Source: a virus
IMG/VR virus record: IMGVR_UViG_3300042554_000697
Coordinates: 1-21,614 of that record
Direction: 5' to 3' (one strand)
DNA: 21,614 bases
Shown here: positions 8,008 to 14,982 of the stretch, piece after piece
How the letters are laid out: every line of letters starts with the position of its first letter
How positions within the stretch are numbered: position 1 is the stretch's first letter
Notes under the pieces: model-generated
The model's database searches: none
What the model was told of the DNA's origin: nothing
Seen by the model: only the letters and a program-made list of their open reading frames with translations
Translations under genes and position numbers: made by a program

Positions 8008-9324
8008 ATGAGTACCTATACTCCTATTGCTAGTGCGAATACTCCAAGTGGCGTTTCATCTATTACTTTTGCCAATTTGCCACAAAATTATCAAGCGCTT
8101 CGCATTATTGTTGACGGCAGAGGTATCAGCGGTGCAGGATATAGTCAAATTTCTTACCGATATAATAACGATACATCTGCAAATTATAGTTGGGTTGCTA
8201 TGATTGGCGTTGGAAGCGGTACTGGTTTTTCAAATAAAGGCTCTAATCAAACTGCGTTTTATTGCGGTTTTATGACAGACCCAAGCACAACAATTGGTCT
8301 GCAAATAACTGAAATAAACAATTATGCAACACCTAACGCACACAAAATGGCAATTTCCAGATGGGGCTATGCAAACAGCGCTGCTAATTTGACACAAATT
8401 GCTGCTGGTCAATATCGCTCAATTAACCCCATCACAAGCATTACTGTATTCAATGCTGAAGGAACAGCATTTTCAACAGGCACAACAATTGATATTTATG
8501 GGATTGCCTCTGGTGGCCCTAAAGCATTTGGTGGAGATACTGTTACAACTGATGGTACTTATTACTATCACACATTCCGTAGTTCAGGCACATTCACACC
8601 AACACAAGCACTATCCAATGTTGACTATTTGGTAGTAGCAGGTGGCGGTGGCGGAGGTGGCACACAGGAGTATGGCGGTGGTGGAGGTGCTGGTGGTTAC
8701 AGAACTTCTATCGGTGGCTCTGCTTTATCATTGACTGCACAGGCTTACACAGTAACTGTAGGTGCAGGTGGAGCATCAAATAACAAAGGTTCTAATTCAG
8801 TATTTTCTTCTATCACCTCTACTGGTGGTGGTTTGGGTGGTAACTCAACAAATGCTGGAACTGGTGGAACCTCATTCCGAGGTGGTACTGGTGGTTCAGG
8901 TGGTGGTTCTGGTAATCAAAATCTATCTGGCGGCACTGGTAACGAAGGTGGATTTAGTCCAGTAGAAGGTTACGCTGGCGGTTCTGTTCCTTCCTGGCCT
9001 GGAAACGGTGCTGCTTCTGGCGGTGGTGGTGCTGGTGGCGTAGGCGGTAATGGTGGTTCTAACACTGCTGCTGGTGCTGGTGGTGTTGGTGTTTCCAATA
9101 GCATTAGTGGTACAGCAGTTTTTTATGCTGGTGGTGGTGGCGGTGGTAACGAATCAACATCATACGCAGGCGGCGCAGGTGGTAATGGTGGCGGTGGAAG
9201 TGGTAGAGGTTCAGGTGGTGCTGGTTCATCTGGTACTGCAAACACTGGCGGTGGCGGCGGTGGTGGCACTACTGGTCACTCAGGCGGTTCAGGCATTGTC
9301 ATTATTCGGTATTCAGCGGTATAG
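8008..9324 (+). CDS. Glycine-rich tail tip adhesin, second of three paralogs
   Basis: The protein has 438 residues. Residues about 1-170 are the shared beta domain (SGVSSITFANLPQNYQALRI to TTIDIYGI). Residues about 185-210 (YYYHTFRSSGTFTP, then VDYLVVAGGG) open a glycine-rich domain that runs to the C-terminal GGSGIVIIRYSAV. Such domains, with runs of five to eight glycines broken by short loops, are known from phage fibre tips such as Salmonella phage S16 gp38, where glycine strands pack as polyglycine II helices and loops bind the receptor. The order VVAGGGGGG...GIVIIRY is characteristic. AAGGA lies 7 nt before the ATG. It is inferred to contact the host surface. Confidence 0.8.
   Translation: MSTYTPIASANTPSGVSSITFANLPQNYQALRIIVDGRGISGAGYSQISYRYNNDTSANYSWVAMIGVGSGTGFSNKGSNQTAFYCGFMTDPSTTIGLQITEINNYATPNAHKMAISRWGYANSAANLTQIAAGQYRSINPITSITVFNAEGTAFSTGTTIDIYGIASGGPKAFGGDTVTTDGTYYYHTFRSSGTFTPTQALSNVDYLVVAGGGGGGGTQEYGGGGGAGGYRTSIGGSALSLTAQAYTVTVGAGGASNNKGSNSVFSSITSTGGGLGGNSTNAGTGGTSFRGGTGGSGGGSGNQNLSGGTGNEGGFSPVEGYAGGSVPSWPGNGAASGGGGAGGVGGNGGSNTAAGAGGVGVSNSISGTAVFYAGGGGGGNESTSYAGGAGGNGGGGSGRGSGGAGSSGTANTGGGGGGGTTGHSGGSGIVIIRYSAV
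8641..9282 (+). repeat. Polyglycine coding tract (first adhesin)
   Basis: GGT/GGC/GGA codons dominate over about 640 nt, with repeated GGTGGTGGC-type strings. It codes for the glycine-rich domain of the adhesin at 8008-9324 and explains the spurious long reading frames in other phases. Confidence 0.8.
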
Positions 9325-9337
9325 GGAGAAAATCTAA

Positions 9338-10660
9338 ATGCCAACTAATCCAAATATGGAAGCAATCCAAACTGTCACAGTCGGTGCTGGTGGCGCCTCT
9401 ACAATAGACTTTCAAAATATTCCGCAAACTTATACTGACCTTGTTATTTTATTGTCTGCGCGTCAATCAACTACTTCATTTCAAGGACAAAGACTGTATT
9501 TCAACAATACAGACACTAATTTGCGTAGCAATTATGTATTAGGTACTGGAAGTGGCACTCAAGCAGGCGCTCCTGCTAATGGTTATTTTGGAAGTATTGC
9601 TGGAACAAATGTAAGTGCAAGTGTTTTTGATAACACTTTTATTTATATTTCCAATTATACATCTACAAGTTTAGTAAAAACTTTCTCTGCTGAGAATATA
9701 GCACCTTCTAATGACAATTTAGCATATTTAGGCATAACCAATGGTACATGGAATTCAACTTCTGCTATAACAAGAGTTACTTTATTTCCTGATGGCGGAG
9801 GAAGTTACTTACAATATTCAAGCGCAACGCTCTATGGCGTGACATCTGCTGCTGTTGGCGCAAAGGCTACTGGCGGAATCATCAGTCAAGACAATACATA
9901 CTGGTATCACACATTTACTGCTTCAGGAACATTCACGCCGACTTCTAACATTACTGCTGATTACCTTGTAGTTGCTGGTGGTGGCGGAGGTGGTAACGCA
10001 GATGGAACTACTTACAATGGCGGTGGTGGTGGTGCAGGTGGACTTCGTTGCACTGTTACAGCAACAGGTGGCGGTGGTACTCTTGAATCACCAATTTCAC
10101 TTACTGCCTCAACAGCCTACACAATAACCATTGGTGCAGGCGGAGCAAGCAATACTCCAGGTGAAAATTCATCTATTTTAGGTACAGGTTTGACTACGAT
10201 TACATCAATTGGTGGTGGTCGTGGTAAAGGAGCAAATTCCAGCGCAGATGGTGGTAGTGGCGGAGGTGGCAGTGCTACTTCTCGCGCAGGTGGTTCTCGC
10301 ACAACCAATCAAGGTTATGACGGTGGAGCCAGCACATCTGGCTTTGATTCTGGCGGCGGTGGCGGAGGTGCTGGTGCTGTTGGTACAGCAGGTGCATCTA
10401 CTGGTGGAAATGGTGGCGCTGGTGTTACCACATCTATTTCTGGTTCTTCTGTAACCTATGCTGGCGGAGGTGGCGGTGGTGCTGCAACACCTGGTTCAGG
10501 TGGATTAGGTGGTGGAGGTGCTGGAGGAAATCCAACTGGAACTGCTGGTACTGCTAACAGTGGTGGTGGTGGTGGCGGCGTAAGAGATAATGTTGGTGGA
10601 CAATTCCGTTCAGGAGCCGCTGGTGGTTCCGGAATCGTAATACTTAGATACGCAAAGTAG
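9338..10660 (+). CDS. Glycine-rich tail tip adhesin, third of three paralogs
   Basis: The protein has 440 residues and the same architecture as its upstream neighbour. The N-terminal beta domain covers about 10-170 (TVTVGAGGASTIDFQNIP to SSATLYGVTS). The switch region YWYHTFTASGTFTP with DYLVVAGGGGGG stands at about 188-219. A long glycine-rich domain ends in GGSGIVILRYAK. The variable loops between glycine runs differ from the upstream copy, as expected if the two proteins recognise different receptors or variants. GGGAG at 9325-9329 precedes the ATG. It may be an alternative tip or a second subunit; the sequence does not say which. Confidence 0.8.
   Translation: MPTNPNMEAIQTVTVGAGGASTIDFQNIPQTYTDLVILLSARQSTTSFQGQRLYFNNTDTNLRSNYVLGTGSGTQAGAPANGYFGSIAGTNVSASVFDNTFIYISNYTSTSLVKTFSAENIAPSNDNLAYLGITNGTWNSTSAITRVTLFPDGGGSYLQYSSATLYGVTSAAVGAKATGGIISQDNTYWYHTFTASGTFTPTSNITADYLVVAGGGGGGNADGTTYNGGGGGAGGLRCTVTATGGGGTLESPISLTASTAYTITIGAGGASNTPGENSSILGTGLTTITSIGGGRGKGANSSADGGSGGGGSATSRAGGSRTTNQGYDGGASTSGFDSGGGGGGAGAVGTAGASTGGNGGAGVTTSISGSSVTYAGGGGGGAATPGSGGLGGGGAGGNPTGTAGTANSGGGGGGVRDNVGGQFRSGAAGGSGIVILRYAK
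9977..10632 (+). repeat. Polyglycine coding tract (second adhesin)
   Basis: A second Gly-codon-rich tract, similar in unit and length to 8641-9282, coding for the tip of the adhesin at 9338-10660. The two tracts offer obvious homology for recombination between adhesin genes. Confidence 0.8.
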
Positions 10661-10668
10661 AGGAAACA

Positions 10669-11016
10669 ATGGCACATTTTGCAGAGATTGACGGTGATGG
10701 AATCGTCAAGCAGGTACTCGTAGTACCTGACCAAGAAGAACATCGTGGGCAAGAGTTCCTTGCTAACGACTTAGGACTAGGTGGAACTTGGATTCAAACA
10801 AGTTACAATCACAGAATCCGTAAGCAATATGCTGGCATTGGTTTCAAGTATGATGCTGATGCTGATGTCTTTATTGCGCCACAACCATTCCCTTCGTGGA
10901 GCCTAGATGCTAACCACGACTGGCAGGCACCAAAGGCTAAGCCTGAAGATGGCTTGATGTATTTTTGGAACGAAGAAAAACTAGATTGGGAGGCGTTTGT
11001 CAATGACGCAATATAA
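10669..11016 (+). CDS. Small phage protein of a family familiar from marine phages, unknown function
   Basis: The protein has 115 residues with the pattern MAHFAEIDGDGIVKQVLVVPDQE, then NHRIRKQYAGIGFKYD, DVFIAPQPFPSWSLD and a closing tryptophan-rich segment (MYFWNEEKLDWEAF). I recognise this arrangement from small uncharacterised proteins frequent in cyanophage and other aquatic phage genomes, usually beside tail fibre genes. No catalytic motif is visible. GAGGAA at 10660-10665 precedes the ATG, and its end overlaps the next gene by 14 nt. A structural or fibre-accessory role is inferred from position only. Confidence 0.7.
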   Translation: MAHFAEIDGDGIVKQVLVVPDQEEHRGQEFLANDLGLGGTWIQTSYNHRIRKQYAGIGFKYDADADVFIAPQPFPSWSLDANHDWQAPKAKPEDGLMYFWNEEKLDWEAFVNDAI

Positions 11017-11224
11017 ACTCGTAGTTGATTGTGCTACAGGAAAGCAAGAATATATTGAATTGACTCCTGCTGAAATCGCAGAGCGTGACCAAATGGCTGC
11101 CGCTGCTGCTGAAGAGCAGGCAAAGCGTCAAGCAGAAGAAGAAGCCAAGGCTGCTGCAAAGGCTTCTGCTGAAGCAAAACTTGCTGCTCTTGGACTAACA
11201 GAAGATGAAATAAAGTCACTGTAG
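11003..11224 (+). CDS. Small coiled-coil protein, C-terminal module shared with 6363-6635
   Basis: The protein has 73 residues from the ATG at 11003, with GGGAGG at 10988-10993; a TTG two codons earlier is less likely. A short N-terminal part (TQYKLVVDCATGKQEYIELT) is followed by PAEIAERDQMAAAAAEEQ and a long Ala/Glu/Lys helix ending LAALGLTEDEIKSL. The end matches that of the small protein at 6363 (LLDKLGITEEEAKLLL). The helix could trimerise or act as a chaperone-like peptide for fibres. It closes the adhesin cassette. The function is unknown. Confidence 0.65.
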   Translation: MTQYKLVVDCATGKQEYIELTPAEIAERDQMAAAAAEEQAKRQAEEEAKAAAKASAEAKLAALGLTEDEIKSL

Positions 11225-11234
11225 TTCATATCTA

Positions 11235-11248
11235 ACATCGGGGGATGT
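11235..11248 (+). promoter_or_regulatory. Hairpin with ribosome site in the loop, before the GT4 gene
   Basis: ACATC-GGGG-GATGT forms a perfect 5-bp stem with a GGGG loop, ending directly before the ATG at 11249. The five-G run is the only ribosome site. An equivalent element with different outer base pairs (GAATC-GGGG-GATTC) stands before the gene at 16414. It could be an RNA hairpin or a dyad protein-binding site. Confidence 0.55.
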
Positions 11249-12328
11249 ATGAGATTCCATGTTGTAAGCCTGCCACATACGCAGGTCACGAAAGAATTTG
11301 CAGGATGCGCCTTCACCGAAAAGGTAAGGCGCTTTTGCATAATGATGACCAACCTTGGTCACGAAGTTTATTTATACGCTGGCGAGAAGGTTGAAGCGCC
11401 AGTCACAAAACTTATTACTTGCATCTCCGAAGAGCGCCGCGCACAGGCAGTTGGCAACAGCCACTACACGCAGGCATCATTCGATACCAGTGCGTTGCAC
11501 TGGCGTGTATTCAACACCAATGTGATTCGGCTGATGCAAAGCCACTTGCAGCCGCAAGATTTCATCTGTCTCATTGGTGGATACGCTCATAAAGAGATTG
11601 CTGATAAATACCCCAATCACATCATCGTTGAGTTCGGCGTGGGATATGGCGGCGTTTTTAGTAAGTATCGCGTTTTTGAATCATATGCCTGGATGCATTC
11701 AATTTATGCAGCCCACAAGAATCCGACTGCTGTTGATGGTCAATTCTTTGACACTGTGATTCCTGGATACCTAGAGCCAGAGATGTTCCCGCTTGGTGAA
11801 GGCAAAGGTGATTACTACCTTTTCATTGGGCGATTGATTGAACGCAAAGGTTACAAAATTGCTCAGGAAGTCTGCCAGCGCCTAGGCAAGAGACTTATCC
11901 TGGCAGGTCCTGGTGAGCAATCAGGATATGGAGAGTTTGTTGGCTCAGTAGGGCCAGAACAAAGAGCAGAGTTGATGAGCAATGCCATCGCAACCTTTGC
12001 TCCAACGCTGTATATCGAACCATTCGGAAATGTGGTGATTGAAGCCCAAGCCTGTGGCACACCAACAATCACAACCGATTGGGGAGCATTTACAGAGAAC
12101 AACATCAACGGTCTAACAGGCTACCGTTGCAGAACGCTGCAAGAATTTATGGATGCAGCCGAAAAGGTCAAGACACTAGACCGAAAGAAAATCAGAGAAC
12201 ATTCTGTTGGCAGATATGCATTAGATGTTATCGCCAAAGAATACGAAGATTACTTCCTCAGACTGCTAACCCTTTGGGATGGCGGTTGGTATCACTTAGC
12301 AGAAAAGGCAGGCAATGAGTCTATCTAA
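11249..12328 (+). CDS. Glycosyltransferase, GT4-like (GT-B fold)
   Basis: The protein has 359 residues. The C-terminal half carries the donor-binding signature of GT4 enzymes: FIGRLIERKG at 192-201, LILAGPG at about 216-222, and the E-x7-E motif EPFGNVVIE at 257-265 followed by AQACGTPTITT. The N-terminal half (FAGCAFTEKVRRFCIMMTNLGHEVYLYAG) is the acceptor-side Rossmann domain. It transfers a sugar from a nucleotide donor. The acceptor is unknown; a virion protein, such as the Thr-rich collagen fibre encoded upstream, or a host-surface glycan are both possible. It stands alone between the adhesin cassette and the portal, overlaps the portal start by 14 nt, and uses a hairpin-borne G5 ribosome site shared with the other glycosyltransferase. 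Confidence 0.85.
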   Translation: MRFHVVSLPHTQVTKEFAGCAFTEKVRRFCIMMTNLGHEVYLYAGEKVEAPVTKLITCISEERRAQAVGNSHYTQASFDTSALHWRVFNTNVIRLMQSHLQPQDFICLIGGYAHKEIADKYPNHIIVEFGVGYGGVFSKYRVFESYAWMHSIYAAHKNPTAVDGQFFDTVIPGYLEPEMFPLGEGKGDYYLFIGRLIERKGYKIAQEVCQRLGKRLILAGPGEQSGYGEFVGSVGPEQRAELMSNAIATFAPTLYIEPFGNVVIEAQACGTPTITTDWGAFTENNINGLTGYRCRTLQEFMDAAEKVKTLDRKKIREHSVGRYALDVIAKEYEDYFLRLLTLWDGGWYHLAEKAGNESI

Positions 12329-13703
12329 GAGACTTCGCGCTTCGGGCGAGAAGCGAGCAGAGAATCAGTTCGTTGAACCGCTGATTCCTGGCAGACCAGC
12401 ATATGCATCACCAGCAGGAGTTGATGTCAACTCTGAAACAGCAATTAGAATGTCAACAGTTTATGCCTGCGTTCGCTTACTTGGTGACACGATTTCATCA
12501 CTACCGCTTGGCGCATATGTTCGCCGTGGTCGCAATCGAATTTCTTATGCCGCTGTATATGGCGAAGTTCCAAACTGGGTCAATAATCCAAACCCAGAGA
12601 CAACACGCTTGGAGTTCTACGAACAAATCATCTCTTCGTTGAACTTGGAAGGAAATGCTTTCATCCTCAAAGTAATGGATGATATGGGCGAAGTTCTTGA
12701 ACTCTATGTTCTCAATCCACGCGATGTGCGTGTTGAGCGTCCAGTTCCAGGTCAACCGCTTCGCTATATGGTGCGCGATGCATTTGGAAACTTCTCTTAT
12801 GAATTAGGCGCAAATGAAGTTGTTCATATTCCGCTCTTTAGACTTCCAGGACAATTGCTTGGTCTTGGACCGATTGGTGCAGCCCGTGTAACTCTTGGTT
12901 CTGCGATGGCTGCTGAAGTTTATGCTGCTTCATATTTTGGCAACGCTGCCAATCCTGGTGGCGTTATTGAAGCGCCAGGTGATATGACAGAAGAGCAGGT
13001 TTCAGACCTTGCTCGCGATTGGAATATCACACATACTGGCCCATATAGAGCGGGCAAAATCGGCGTACTCACTGGCGGTGCTTCCTTCAAGCCATTGACT
13101 TTGAATGCTGCCGATGCCCAGTTGCTTGAAGTACGCCGCTTCGGGGTTGAGGAAATAGCCCGCCTATTCCGCGTGCCAGTCTCGCTACTGGGTCATCCTG
13201 TTGCTGGTGCAATGTCATTTGCATCAGTTGAAGCACAGAACTTATCGTTCGTGCAACACTCATTGCGTCCATTGTTGGAACGCATTGAACAGGCGCTCTC
13301 TCCTTTATTGCCAGAACCAGATGGATTTATCAAGTTCAATCTTGATGCTCTTCTTCGTGGCACAACTCTTGAGCGCTACGATGCATACACAAAAGGACTT
13401 CGTGAAGGATTCCTTTCACTCAATGATGTTCGCGCTGTTGAAGATTTGTCACCACTTGGCGAAGCAGGCGACCAACACCGTGTGCCATTACAGAACATTG
13501 ATGCTGCAGATGCACCTGAAGTTGGTATGAAGTTGCGTGCAGAAATTATTGCTCAACTTGTGCAGGTTGGCTTTGACCCACAGGCTGTTCTCAAAGCCTT
13601 GGATATGCCAACAATCAAGCACACTGGAGTTCCATCAACACAGTTGCAGGCGGTGTCAACTATTGACCCTGCAAGTCCCGAATCTGTATATGGAGTCGAA
13701 TAA
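12315..13703 (+). CDS. Portal protein, HK97 family
   Basis: The 462-residue protein has the typical opening of HK97-type portals (SETAIRMSTVYACVRLLGDTISSLPL at about 41-66). It also has NPNPETTRLEFYEQIISSLNLEGNAF, the NPRDVRV segment, and a late conserved region GVEEIARLFRVPVSLLG. Twelve copies form the DNA entry channel at one capsid vertex and dock the large terminase. Its start overlaps the glycosyltransferase end and its stop overlaps the protease start by one base, so translation is coupled. Length is usual for the family. Confidence 0.94.
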   Translation: MSLSKRLRASGEKRAENQFVEPLIPGRPAYASPAGVDVNSETAIRMSTVYACVRLLGDTISSLPLGAYVRRGRNRISYAAVYGEVPNWVNNPNPETTRLEFYEQIISSLNLEGNAFILKVMDDMGEVLELYVLNPRDVRVERPVPGQPLRYMVRDAFGNFSYELGANEVVHIPLFRLPGQLLGLGPIGAARVTLGSAMAAEVYAASYFGNAANPGGVIEAPGDMTEEQVSDLARDWNITHTGPYRAGKIGVLTGGASFKPLTLNAADAQLLEVRRFGVEEIARLFRVPVSLLGHPVAGAMSFASVEAQNLSFVQHSLRPLLERIEQALSPLLPEPDGFIKFNLDALLRGTTLERYDAYTKGLREGFLSLNDVRAVEDLSPLGEAGDQHRVPLQNIDAADAPEVGMKLRAEIIAQLVQVGFDPQAVLKALDMPTIKHTGVPSTQLQAVSTIDPASPESVYGVE

Positions 13704-14863
13704 TGCCCTATTACATATCCACCAGCCAAAATGATTGTGATGGTTGGGCCGCTGTCAAAGAAGAATCTGATGGCTCTTACACAACAATTGGATGCCACAC
13801 AAACAAGCAAGATGCGATTGACCAGATGGTTGCGATAAGCATTTCTGAAGGTATGGAACCAGGCGGGGAAGTAAATTCAAGGAGCAAAATGAAGAAGATA
13901 GAACGCCGCACATACATTGTGCAGGATGTCGAAGCACGCCAGGCAGAAGATGGTGTGATGCGTTTGTCAGGATATGCGGCTGTTTTCAATGACGCCAGCG
14001 TTCCACTACCATTCAAAGAGAGAATCGCTCCTGGCGCATTCCGTAAGACACTAAGCGAATCACCAGATGTCAGATTGCTTATCAATCACGAAGGATTGCC
14101 ACTTGCTCGCACCAAGAATGGCACATTGAAATTGACCGAAGATGACCGTGGATTGCGCTTTGATGCAGAACTTGCCGATACCCAAGAAGCCCGCGACATT
14201 TATACGCTGGTTCAACGCGGAGATGTTGACCAGATGAGTTTTGCTTTTCGTGTTATCCGCCAGAATTGGAGCAAGGATAAGAGCGAGCGCACATTGACAG
14301 AAGTATCACTTGCTGATGGCGATGTCTCAGTTGTCACATATCCTGCCTACCCAACCACCAGTGTTGAAGCCCGCAAGAAGATTGCTGACGCACTAGATGC
14401 CATCAAGGAAGGCCGCAAACTTGATGAGGATTCAATCAAGGCGCTTCGCGATTACCTATCCGAATTGCTAGATATTGAAGGCGAAGAAGAAGATGACGAT
14501 GAAGAGTACGATGAAGAAGAAGAGATTGAAGATGATTCTTCTCGCGCTGTTGATGTCGTTGGAGATTTTGTAGAATGGGATTCATCAGGCGGAACCGCCC
14601 GTGGTCGCATTGAGCATGTAATGAGAGAAGGAGTTCTTGGGATACCTGACTCTGATTTCTCCATCACTGCAGAAGAAGGAGACCCTGCAATCCTTATCCG
14701 CGTTTATCGCGAAGTTCGTGATGGATGGGAAGCAACTGAAGTTCTTGTTGGCCACAAGTCATCAGAACTTCGTGCCATTGACCCACTATCAGCGCCAAGT
14801 GAAGAACAAAGCCGCACAATTTCACTTCGTTTGGCCAAAGCAATTATCCAAAACACAAAATAG
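13703..14863 (+). CDS. Prohead maturation protease (S78 family), composite with flanking accessory domains
   Basis: The protein has 386 residues. Residues 1-55 form a small domain (DCDGWAAVKEESDGSYTTIGCH, KQDAIDQMVAISISEGMEPGGE). Residues about 63-225 are the S78 protease, with the catalytic histidine at H129 in INHEG and serine at S179 in QMSFAF. An acidic stretch (259-279) follows. Residues about 283-360 look like the Tudor-like HVA1 domain (GDFVEWDSSGGTARGRIE, DPAILIRVYRE, LVGHKSSELR). From memory, the N-terminal small domain and HVA1 occur adjacent in other phage proteins; here the protease sits between them. The protease removes capsid scaffolding peptides. A second in-frame start at 13889 with AAGGAG would give a 324-residue form beginning MKKIERRTY, the usual S78 start. 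The stop is 119 nt before the capsid gene. Confidence 0.88.
   Translation: MPYYISTSQNDCDGWAAVKEESDGSYTTIGCHTNKQDAIDQMVAISISEGMEPGGEVNSRSKMKKIERRTYIVQDVEARQAEDGVMRLSGYAAVFNDASVPLPFKERIAPGAFRKTLSESPDVRLLINHEGLPLARTKNGTLKLTEDDRGLRFDAELADTQEARDIYTLVQRGDVDQMSFAFRVIRQNWSKDKSERTLTEVSLADGDVSVVTYPAYPTTSVEARKKIADALDAIKEGRKLDEDSIKALRDYLSELLDIEGEEEDDDEEYDEEEEIEDDSSRAVDVVGDFVEWDSSGGTARGRIEHVMREGVLGIPDSDFSITAEEGDPAILIRVYREVRDGWEATEVLVGHKSSELRAIDPLSAPSEEQSRTISLRLAKAIIQNTK
13879..13884 (+). promoter_or_regulatory. Internal ribosome binding site inside the protease gene
   Basis: AAGGAG lies 4 nt before an in-frame ATG at 13889, exactly where S78 proteases normally begin. It would allow a short protease without the N-terminal 62-residue domain alongside the long form. 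Confidence 0.5.
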
Positions 14864-14866
14864 ATT

Positions 14867-14884
14867 TCTGCTCACAAGAGCAGA
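14867..14884 (+). other. Hairpin between protease and capsid genes
   Basis: TCTGCTC-ACAA-GAGCAGA is a perfect 7-bp stem with a 4-nt loop starting 4 nt after the protease stop. No T-run follows, so it is not a standard terminator. It may be an mRNA processing or stability element at the 5' side of the capsid message. The remaining 14885-14982 shows only the capsid ribosome site AAGGAG at 14968-14973; no convincing promoter was seen. Confidence 0.5.
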
Positions 14885-14982
14885 TACGAAGTCGGAGCGA
14901 GACTCACACCCTCAATGAGCGCCGTGAAATATCATCGCCACCACCTCGGACCCTTACAAACACTCACAAGGAGAACTCAATA

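Noticed and set aside
8399-9337. Val/Leu-rich forward frames inside the adhesin gene (8399-8635, 8762-8965, 9050-9337)
   Set aside because: They are alternate-phase readings of glycine-codon runs; the adhesin frame spans all of them with recognisable motifs.
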